64,000 nt of DNA, from the NCBI GenBank assembly GCA_964019135.1, contig OZ025263.1, positions 27,589,639 to 27,653,638 of the forward strand. The letters run 5' to 3'. Position numbers and translations under genes: made by a program. Origin of the DNA: Arenicola marina (taxonomy: Eukaryota > Annelida > Polychaeta > Arenicolidae). Positions within the stretch are counted from its first letter, which is position 1. Every line of letters starts with the position of its first letter. The notes under the pieces are model-generated. The model was not told the origin of the DNA. It ran no database searches and saw nothing but the letters and a program-made list of their open reading frames with translations. Below are positions 24,117 through 36,100 of the stretch, piece after piece.

Positions 24117-27100
24117 GTAAACACTCCATGATTACATAATATACATCTAAGAATGTCTAAATGTACTTCTAAGCGTGCATCTACATGTATTTCTCGGTTA
24201 CAATACATGTATCTCCAACGTCTACGCCTGTTTAAATCTGCGTCTATGTATGTCTAACTGTACTTCTAATAGTACATCGAGGTATTTTTAAGTTGACGTC
24301 CATGTATGTCTATTACATACTACTTATAAACTCTCCTAACAGCACATACTTCCCGGGTGATCGGTTCAACTGGTCGTAGTCAAGTTACTGCATGCCGAAA
24401 TGTTGGTCACTACCCCACGATGAAAGTTCAATCCCACAATGACGGTCCAATCCCACGATGATGGTCCAATCCCACAATGACGGTCCAATCCAACAATGAC
24501 GGTCCAATCTCACGATGACGGTCCAATCCCACGATGACGGTCTAATCCCACGATGACGGTCCAATCCCACGATGACGGTCCAATCCCACGATGACGGTCC
24601 AATCCCACGATGACGGTCTAATCCCACGATGATGGTCTAATCCCACGATGACCATCCCATCCGTCAATGACGGTCCAATCCCACGATGACGGTCCAATAC
24701 TTCGATGACGGTCCAATCTCACGATGACGGTCCAATTCCACCATGAAGGACCAATCCAACAATGACGGTCCAATCCCACGATGACGGTCCAATCCCACGA
24801 TGACGGTCTAATCTCACGATGACGGTCCAATCCGTCGATGACGGTCCAATCCTACGATGATGGTCCAATCCCAATATGTACAATATTTTTCTCTTGAACA
24901 GTCTCCACTCCACATGTGAAAACATGTTCTTTAAATAACACAAGACCCCGATTTTTGTGAAAACCTCCGTTGCACAATATCTCACTAGGGGTATACAAGA
25001 GTATGTGATGGCGCATGCTGGTCATACATGAGCATGTGATGGCAAAGGATGGTTGTACATGAGCACGTGATGGCAAAGGGTGGCTATATATGAGCATGTG
25101 ATGGCCCAGAGTGGTTATACATGAGCATGTTATGGCCCAGGGTGGTTATATCGCAGAGATCGTTATCTATTTATGCTGTGTTTATAATGTTAATTACAGA
25201 GGCCAGGATTTGCGCAACCACAGTCGGCTTCACCCTGGGACCTGCCATCAGCTGTACATCCGGGTACCTGATTAACGTCACTGGTGCTGAGTTCTTGGAG
25301 CTGAGTAGCAGTCTGTGCGGCGTTAACGTGTGTCCCTGTGACCACGTGGCCTGTAGGGTGGATGCCGCCACGTTGGACGGCGGCTCGCGTTATAACTCCA
25401 TCATCAGTCACTGTCAGTACAAGCCGCAGTGTGAGACAGTGACGCTACCTAGGAAGCGCACCTTGCCCTGTAGAGGCGCTGACCTGCTGCTGATACGCTA
25501 CACGTGCATTGACGGTAAGGCTCCTCGGGTTAATTCATTAGCATTATGACCTTTTTTAATTCATACAAATTAGGCCTATGTCCGTTTTTATTCCCAAAAT
25601 ATCAGAACATCCTATCTTGTACTTTAAGGAGTGACAATAGCTCTGGCAATCTTTTTGGATGAATGCACATATTAATCCCATGTATATCTATATCTACACG
25701 ATCTACCAGAGCCACCATTCCCGGATCCCCTTACGACCCCACCCAGAGTCATAACAACAGAGGGAAGCCTTACATCACCAACAACACGAGACAGTCATGT
25801 AACTCCGAGCCTCGGAACCAACCAACCGACGCCGGGCACCAGTGACGTCGACCCCACTACTAGTGACGTCACAATCGCAGTTTCTCCAGTGTCAGGTATA
25901 ACACGTGTTTAATATTAGCCATGTTCTGTGTACATTGTGAGTTATATTGCTATCAGTGCAGACCACTGGGCCGGATAAGCTTTGCCGCCGCATTCTCCTC
26001 GCGTATAATGAGAAGATTACAACACGTTGTCTTATTCGATCATGGACTCAACGAGCCTGTCAGTGTGCTTGGATGTCACATTGGCGTATTACAAAATACA
26101 ATTATTATCTCTAAAGGATTAACTAAAGGATCTAGAAGAGAGAGTGGCAGTGTCAAGAATCCAGGGGTGGCGGTGGCAGTTCCAGGGATCCAGGCGGGGA
26201 TGGGGGTGGGGGTGGTAGTGTCAGGGATCTATGCAGAGGGCGGGGCGGCAGTGCCAGGAAGACAGGGGGTAGGGGTGGCAGTGCCAGGGATCAAATTAAT
26301 CAAAATTGGTCCCCAATTAACGGTTTTCAAAGCGGTTTAGTTAGATATTTGCTGTGCCAATGTATTTAGAGGAAGCAACGCTGTATTCAAGTTTTAGGTA
26401 GAGCATATGACTGTAATGATAATACATATCATATATTAATATTGCCTGATGAAATAACATTCGCCCGTATGAATGTAAGAGGATTAGCTGACCATTTTAG
26501 GAGAACTGATGTTTTTAATTTGTTGCGTGATAAGCGCTACTCAATATATACAAGATGTACATTGCAATGATAACTTAGTGGATAATTTCGACAAGATTGG
26601 GGGTATGATATGGTTATCACTACTTAAAGGAGTAATGCCAGAGGAACGGCTATTCTGTTTAATAGGGGTTTTGAGTATAATACAAAAGAAAAAGTTATTG
26701 ACGAGGGTGGAAACTACATAACTCTTGATGCTAACATAGAGGGTACAGATACTACGTTGATAGCTCTTTATGGCCCTAATTCCGATGACCCCAGTTTTTA
26801 CCTAAAAATTAAGAGTATATTTGAAAATTTCCAAAATGTCACTATATTGCTTGCTGGGGATTGGAATCTGGTTCAGAATTTTGGAAAAGATACTAAAGGC
26901 TATTTAAGACAAAATAATGTGCAAGCTACAAACATGGTGAAAAAAATATGTGAGGAGTTTGAACTAAGTGATCCCTGGCGGATATCAAAACCTCATGCGA
27001 GAAGGTTTACATGGACCAGTTCTGATAAACCTAAGAAACATGCCAGACTAGATTTTTTTAGTATCACAGGATTTAATATCAAAATTAGATACATCTGAGA

Positions 27101-30100
27101 TAGATATCAAATATAATTCTGATCATTCTCTGATCCTGTTTAAAACTAAGACTATAGATAATTTGAGAGGAAGAAGCTATTGGAAGCTAAATATTTCGCT
27201 GCTAGACGACCCTAATTATAAATTGCTTATAAGAGAAAAAAATAAAGGAAACCGCTGGAAGATATGCGCTTCCAGGACAATCTCTGGATGATCCAAATAT
27301 TACCTTTCATGTTAATGATCAGCTCTTCTTTGAATTACTTAAATTAGAAATAAGAGGAACCAATATTTCTTTCTCAGTTTATTCTAAAAGACTTACAAAC
27401 AAGAAGGAAAAGTCACTGTAGATAGAAATTAAAAGAAATGGAAGCTGGTATTGTAATATCGACAGACTTGAACAATTCGGAGATGAATTATATCAATTAG
27501 GAAGCAAAAAAACAAAAGGATTATTAACTAGGACCAGAGTTAAACTATATGAGGAGGGAGAAAAGCCGACGAAATATTTCTGTAATTTAGAGAAGTTTAA
27601 TTATGTGACTAAATTAATCAGAAAATAAAATGTAGATGGCAGGGAGCTCTCAGAGCCACAAGATATAATAGAAGAGCAAAAACGCTTTTATTGTCGATTA
27701 TACTCTTCAAAACGGGATAAGTGTCCAGGCTCTATAGATACTTTTCTGGAAAGTTCTAATATAAAGCCCCTAGATGATATGCAAAGGGAAGCTTGTAACA
27801 AAGATATAACACACAAAAAATTACAAACTCCTGGTCTGAACGGATATCCGTTCGAGTTTTACAAATGTTTTTGGGGAGAGTTAAGCCACTTCTTGTATCA
27901 AAGTTTACAGTATGGGATTAACAACAATTCCGTGTCTAAAATACAGAACCAGGGTTTAATAACTTGTATTCAAAAACCGGAAAAAGATAGAAGTTACATA
28001 CGAAACTGGAGGCCTATAACTCTTTTAGATACTGCCTATAAACTCCTTTCCGGGGCAATAGCAGCTAGATTAAGGATAACGTTCCCTATTATTATTAGTT
28101 CAACACAAACTGGTTTTTTGAAAAATAGATACATTGGGGAAAATGCACGATTAATTTATGATATAATGGAATACCTTATACAGGCAAACCGACCAGGGCT
28201 AATACTTTTAGTGGATTTTGAAAAAGCTTTTGACTCGCTAGATTGGGATTATCTCCTAAATACATTAAAAGCGTACCAATTTGGCGATAAATTTGTCAGA
28301 AATATTCAAATATTATACAAAAATTCTGAAAGATGCTAATAACCGTAGTATATCCACTTTTTTAAAACTGAGCAGAGGCTGTCGTCAAGAGACCCAGTAT
28401 CGCCATATTTATTTATTTTGGCAGTAGAACCATTAGCACAATATATAAAGCAAAATAAAGATATAAAAGGGATTACAATCGAAAATGATTACTATGTACT
28501 TGGGCAATATGCATATGATACATTTTTACTCCTAAACGGAGAAAAGTCTTCATTAAGAGCTGCGCTAAAAGCATTTACACTTTTTCAATTAGTTTCACGC
28601 TTAACGATTAACTTGGATAAAACACATGCTGTATGGATGGGAAATAAGGCTGGGTCAGTAGAACAGTTATGTCCGGTGTCACGTTGTCTCGGGCAAGACA
28701 AAAGTCTTATTTCATTTAATTAGCTTTATTCTGATCTGCATCATCACGGCTACAAATAAAATATGTACAAAAGGTCATATTCACATTCATACATCACCAT
28801 TCAATTCAAACTCTTATATCAGTGGTTAGCAACCAGATAGCATAATATAAAATAATAAATCATTTAAACACATTAATGCCACTTAAGTGAGCTCTTTTGG
28901 CACCCAGCCCTTGGCAACGGCACTCAGCCCTTCACAGCGGCATTCAGCCCTTCACAACGGCACTCAGCCCTTCACAACGGCACTCAGCCCTTCACAACGG
29001 CACTCAGCCCTTCACAACGGCACTCAGCCCTTCACAACGGCACTCAGCCCATATCTGCCTTACACCTCCATTTGCCCCAGCTATTTATAATGCTGAACAC
29101 ACCCTTAAAATATTTTTCAACTCACCCGTCGCAGAACCACACCTCAAAAACCTCATGCAAACTATCGTGGCATACTTGAATAACTCAGACACTCCCAACA
29201 CTCACCATACCATGACACCTGACTGTAACATATCACAACTCATCCGTACAACACGACATCTTCCAATACCCCACTAATCAATATGCAATACTCTGAAATC
29301 TACACCCATGTCTCAATCACACACACATGTGACACAACTCCCCTCTCAAGAAAAATACAAGTATTTTCCCTCTCAATATCAAAATATTTACATATGAATC
29401 GGACTAAGATAATCCGCGATTACATTGTCGCCTCCTTTTATGGAGCGAATCTGCATTGAATAATTTTGGAGAAAGAGCGACCACCTCATGATACGACTGT
29501 TGGTTACTTTACAGTTGTTTATGTAAACCAATGGCTGGTGGTCTGTTTCTAGCACAAATTCTTTACCATACAAGTACGTTTGGAATCGTCGTACCGCCCA
29601 TACAAGAGCAAGACATTCCCTTTCTATTACAGAGTAGTTTCGCTCACACTGTGTTAACCTCTTGCTTGCATAAGCTACAGGAAACTTGCCATGGCTGTGC
29701 TCTTGCAACAGAGCAGCCCCGATACCATGATCAGACGCGTCTGTCTGTAACCAAAACGGCTTTGCAAAGTTGGGAGGACGCAACGCGGGTGGTTTCACTA
29801 ACATCAACTTCAGAGTATCAAAAGCTCGCTCATGAACGGCTTCCCATACTACTGTATTGGGTTGACCCTTTTTAGTCAAATCTGTTAATGGCACTGCAAT
29901 AGATGCAAAGTTTGGTATAAACTTACGAAAGTATCCTATTAGGCCAAGGAAGGATCGAACTTGCCTTTTGGTGGTAGGACAAGATGCTTCCATTATTTCC
30001 TGCACTTTGTCTGGATGCGGCTCAATCTTATTGTCCGAGACTTTATGACCTACGAAGCTGAGGTCGGTAAATCCAATCCAACACTTAGATGGTTTAATTG

Positions 30101-33100
30101 TTAAGTTTGCTTGACTGACTCGCTTGAACAGCTCCCTTAATACATCGAGATGTTCTTCCCAAGATTGAGTGTGTGATAATATGTCATCAATATAACTATC
30201 AGCCTTAGTCATACCATTTAGCAATTTTCGAACCAACCTGTTAAATGAGGCGCTAGCGTTCTTCATACCGAAAGGCATCTTCCGAAACTGAAATGATCCA
30301 TGAGGAGTTATAAAAGCTGTCGTGGATTTACAATCTTCTTCCATGGGAATTTGCCGGTAACCCTTGCTAAAATCAAGTTTCGTGAAGTATTTAGCACCAT
30401 GTAACTTTGCAAAGATATCCTCTACCACAGGCATCGGTTCAGTATCAAACACTGTTATCTGGTTTAGTTTTCGAAAATCGATACAAACTCGATTGCTGCC
30501 ATCTTTTTTCCTAACCATGACAATATTAGAGAAATACGGCGAATTACATCTTTCGATTACACCCAATCTCAACATTTCATCGACTTCCGATTTGATCGAT
30601 TCTCGAACCGCATATGGTAGTGGAAACGGCTTTGATTTCACCGGTTCAGTAGACGTCACATACACTTTATGTTTTACCAAATGAGTCGTACCTGGTACAT
30701 CACTGAATATATGTTTAAACTCATCTATCAACTGCTTTGCCTGCTCTCTCTGTACGTCAGACAATTCTGGGTTAATAAGTAAATCACGATGCGACTCTTT
30801 GCCTTTTACATCAGGTAATTCTAACAAGTTTTCTTCATCCAAACTGTCGCCATGCTCTATTATCGCAGACGCAGCAAGCTCAGTAGTTGAAACATCGGGT
30901 CTTTGATTGTACAAGCGCAGCATATTCGCATGATACATTTTCAGTTTACCATTGATACTTATTTGATAGTCATTTTCTGCTACACGTTGTCGCACTTCTA
31001 TTGCATTAGAAGTTTGTTATTATCAGTTGGTAATAAGATCAAGACATAATCCCCCGGCTTTAAATTCTTTTCCTTCGCTTCTCTGTCAAATTGACGCTTC
31101 TGTCTCTCTCTTGCCTTCGAAAGCTCATTGTGTGCTAACTCGCATGTATCTTCTAGTCTAGATTTTAAATCTACGATATACTGGTAACTGGTTTTCACAT
31201 CATCAGATTCCAATTCATGCGTCCAGATTTCTTTTAATATCTGCATCGGACCTCTGACTGTACGCCCATATAGCATTTCGAAAGGGGAGAATCCCAGACT
31301 TTCTTGAGTAGATTCGCGGTATGCGAACAGAACAGCTGATAAGTACCTATCCCAATCTTTCGGCTTCTCGTTACATAATCTCTTCAGGATTTGTTTCAAA
31401 GTACCATTAAAACGTTCAACTAAACCGTTGCATATGGGATGATAAGGGGTCGTAGTGAGCTGTTTAATTGATATTAATCTACAAATTTCTTTCATAAGAT
31501 CTGACGTAAATTGTGAACCCAGATCACTTAACATTTCGTCAGGAAACCCCACTCGACTATACACAGATAACAGAGCCTCGGCGACTGTTTCCGTATCAAT
31601 CCTTTTCAATGGCACAGCTTCCGGATATCGGGTAGCATAGTCAATAATAGTCAAAATGTACCTATGTCCTCTGTCAGATGTGGGAAAGATGGGACCAACC
31701 AGATCAACAGCAACCCGCTTAAACGGCCTATCGATCAAAGGCAGTTGAACCAACGGGGCTTTGCCACACTTACCCTTGGGTATCGTGCGTTGACAAATGT
31801 CACATGACTTGCAAAACCGAGTGACGTCACCTTGGACATCAGGCCAATAGAAGTGTGTCAATATCTTGTCGGTCGTTCTCTTAATTCCAAAATGTCCACC
31901 CATCAGAGAATCGTGCGCTAAGGTAAGAACTTGTGGACGAAACGACTTTGGCACCACCAATTGTCTGATGACATTACGATCCGACCCTAATGGTTCAATT
32001 AATTTGTACAACAGGCCCTTTTTGACGCAAAAGGAGGATAACGTGGTTTTGTTAATCTTAGGAGGGGTCTGAGCATGCGCTAACAACCACAACTTTTCAA
32101 GTGACTCATCCTTTTTCTGTGCGTCAATTAAAGTGTCGACAGTCACGTGGTCCCCTATCCCGTCAGGAGAACGTAGCGGCTGGTCAGCCTTATCTTGTCT
32201 CACCTTCTGTGCTCTGGTCAACACAGCATTAGCGGTTTCAGGGGAACGGGAATTTGTCCAATCAGGGGATGGGTCAGTTGGTTTCCTTGCGCCCTCGATA
32301 TTACCAATTATCAAATCATAGATCGGATTTTGCATACAAAGAGCTTCAACCGTGCCAGAGTAAAATGGCGTATCTACTTGAAGACTAGCTACTGGAAATG
32401 ATCTGACTGTACCATCAATGAGTAAGCACATGTGAGTTGCACCAGTTAGCTGCTCAAGAGAGACTAAGCTTGCACGCACAACAACCCCACTACAACCCGT
32501 TTCACGTAATGTATCCACCAGGTGCTCACCAATCAAACCCTTAGTGACAGGCATACCACTAAGATTAACACTTGGTTTGGAACACCCACCGCTTACAATC
32601 GGATGAGTTAAACCATTGGCTAGTTTAAGATGACCTTCCTCTATGCATTCCATGACCTTGGGTTCGAATTTCTCAGTCACGCAACACCCAGCAGTTTCAG
32701 TTTTAGCAATCTCACTCTTGCCCCCAGCATCAAGATTATTGTCACTTTCAGTTGTTATCATGGCCCCTGCGCGTTGTTTATAGACGCGATATGGCTGACT
32801 GCGACAATCTCTTGCCACAGGACCGACTCTGTCGCACAAGTAGCATCGCCTTCTATCAATACCTGAGAGACCCTTGCTACCATCGTGCTTTTTGTCAAAA
32901 TTTGGACCATCTACGACACATTTGGCTGCTGTGTGGCCGACACGTTTACATTTAAAACATCGTTTTTCCGGTTCCTTTGTGGAAGCTTTAGACCCAGAAA
33001 CTTTGCCATCAAACGAACAACCATGAATTTGACAATATCGCTCAGCCAAGTCACACAACGACTCTAGTGACTTAGATTCCTTCTCACGAATATATGAAGC

Positions 33101-36100
33101 CACCTCGCGACTGCAACACTTCAGGAATTGCTCACTGATAACTAGATCACGGAGGTCTTCATACGTTTGCTCAGTCTCAGACAACTCTACCCATCTAGTT
33201 ACATAAGTCTGAAGTCGATTGACATGCTCACTCGCAGACACCCCTGTTTCGACGTCAGTATCAAAAAAAAATTTCTCCTGTACCCGTCCACAGTAAGCTG
33301 ATATCTGTTGAGTAGTGCCTTTTTAACCTTGTCATAATTAGCAGCGTCATTGGATGACATGCGAAAATATGTGTCTAACGCTTTACCAGTCAATAGAGCA
33401 CTCAGGTCAGTAGACCACTCACTTTCTGGCCAACTTTGAGCAATCGCAAATTTCTCAAACCGATTTAAATATGCGTCAATGTTATCCCTGCCATCATTAA
33501 AAGCTGGTAACTTTGGCACTGGAGCACGTTGTACATTTAATCTCGGCGCGACGGTCACATCTGCATTCGCCTCTTCCTTTACTTTCTCTAGATCAGTTTC
33601 CTTCTCAAGTCTCGATATTTCAAACTCTCGCTTTAACCTTCTCTCATTGCGAACTTGTTCTGCTTCCCACCTTCGCCTTTCTATTCTATCGTTCTTTTCT
33701 TTCTCAACAAACTGCTGCAAGTTCTCTCCTGTGTAACCCAGGTCTTTTCCAATATCTATCAGCTCTTTAAGCTCAGAGTTATCCATTTTGTACTAAACAC
33801 ACCGTCCGTGGCAGAAATTGACACACACGAATTGCTCAAATGGCTACAGAAGTAAAATGTCACTCACCCACTTTGCCGGGCTTTGAAGTCGCAACTGCCG
33901 TCACAAAATGTCAGTTCCCAAGTGCAGCGTTGACTCTCGACGCGACGCTGACTCGACGCGGCGCTGACTCGACTCGACGCGGCGCTGACTAGACTCGACG
34001 CGGCGCTGACTAGACTCGACGCGGCGCTGACTCGACTAGACGCGGCGCTGATGCGACGCTGCGCTGATTCGACGCGACGCGACGCTGACTCTCGACACGG
34101 CGTTAACTCTCGACGCGCTGACTCTCGATGCGGCGATGACTCGATGCGGCGATGACTCGATGCGGCGATGACTCTCGATGCGGCGATGACTCGATGCGGC
34201 GATGACTGAAGCCACGGCTCTGCGTGAAAACTCCGCGCTGACTGTTCAGTATGGTGATCCCGGACGAGCCCCCATTGTCACGTTGTCTCGGGCAAGACAA
34301 AAGTCTTATTTCATTTAATTAGCTTTATTCTGATCTGCATCATCACGGCTACAAATAAAATATGTACAAAAGGTCATATTCACATTCATACATCACAATT
34401 CAATTCAAACTCTTATATACATGAATATCGTATTACAGTGGTTAGCAACCAGATAGCATAATATAAAATAATAAATCATTTAAACACATTAATGCCACTT
34501 AAGTGAGCTCTTTTGGCACCCAGCCCTTGGCAACGGCACTCAGCCCTTCACAGCGGCATTCAGCCCTTCACAACGGCACTCAGCCCTTCACAGCGGCACT
34601 CAGCCCTTCACAACGGCACTCAGCCCTTCACAACGGCACTCAGCCCTTCACAACGGCACTCAGCCCTTCACAACGGCACTCAGCCCTTCACAACGGCACT
34701 CAGCCCATATCTGCCTTACACCTCCATTTGCCCCAGCTATTTATAATGCTGAACACACACTTAAAATATCTTTCAACCCACCCGTCGCAGAACCACACCT
34801 CAAAAACCTCATGCAAACTATCGTGGCATACTTGAATAACTCAGACACTCCCAACACTCACCATACCATGACACCTGACTGTAACATATCACAACTCATC
34901 CGTACAACACAACATCTTCCAACACCCTACTAATCAATATGCAATACTCTGAAATCTACACCCATGTCTCAATCACACACACATGTGACATCCGGAATAT
35001 CATCTACATTGGACTGGTAATTTTAAGCTTCTGGAAATATATTTTAATGCAGGATTAAAGCGAATGGTCAAAATAAACTTCGAGGCAAAAGAGGTAGAAA
35101 TTTATGAAATATTAAGAAGGTATAAATCCAAAGCGCTATCGTTCATAGGTAAGGTCACTGTAATTAGGATTTTAATAATCCCGAAGCTTATTCATTTTCT
35201 TTCAGTGTTACCTATAACGAATAAAATTGAAGGGAAACTTCAGCGAATGGTTTTCTATGGGATGGTAAACGGGCTAAAATATCGTCTCTTATATTCCCGC
35301 AGGAATATTCAAACGGGGGGTTAAAGTTCAACCGTGTTTCTAGTTTAATTAAAGCGTTAAAAGCTGTTTTGGTAAATAGAATGCATGATTCATGTAAAAA
35401 CCCCTGCGTGTTAACACTTGCGAGATATATTTTAGTGGAACAAAACGTGGAACTCATTTGGAGACTAGACCAATTGTTATTGCGAACCTACTTAAAAAAT
35501 ATTAAGAGCACCTTCTGAAAAGAAGTATTGTATGTCTGGAGTATTTTTCAGAAAAAGATATATATACCAGGTAATTAATTACATTACACCTTCTGGAATG
35601 CTTGGTACATAACAAATCCTAATCTGCAAAAACGGAAACAATATTGATACAAAATAAATGTGTACTGATTCAAGATCTCCTTGTAACTACAGAGAGAAGC
35701 CCTACATCAACAACAACACGAGACACTCATGTAACTCCAAGCCTCGGAACCAGCCAACCGACGACGTGCACCAGTGACGTCGACCCCACTACTAGTGACG
35801 TCACAACCGCCGTTTCTTCAGTGTCAGGTAAAACACGTGTTTAATGTTAGCCATGTTTTGTGTACATTGTGAGTTATATTGCTATCAGTGCAGACCACTG
35901 GGCCGGATAAACCTTGCCGCCGCATTCTCCTGAAGTATAATGATAGGATCACAACACGTTGTCTTATTCGATCATGGACTCAACGAGCAATAGGTGTGCG
36001 TGGTCACATTGGCGTATTACAAAATACAATTATTATCTCAATTAAAGGATCTGGAAGAGAGGGTGGCAGTGCCAAGGATCCAGGGGGAGGGGGGGGGTGG

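Larger units (their letters stand above)
28677..34990 (-). mobile_element. Gypsy-type LTR retrotransposon, Gmr1-like domain order
   Basis: A 6.3-kb element on the minus strand with LTRs at 34276-34990 (5') and 28677-29334 (3'). It starts TGTCAC and ends GTGACA. The 5-bp target duplication TCCGG lies at 28672-28676 and 34991-34995. Coding order is Gag, protease, integrase, RT, RNase H: integrase comes before RT, as in the Gmr1 group, not after RNase H as in most Gypsy elements. LTRs differ by roughly seven or eight substitutions (about 1%) plus repeat-number changes, so insertion is fairly recent. Two frame breaks suggest this copy is not autonomous. Confidence 0.9.
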
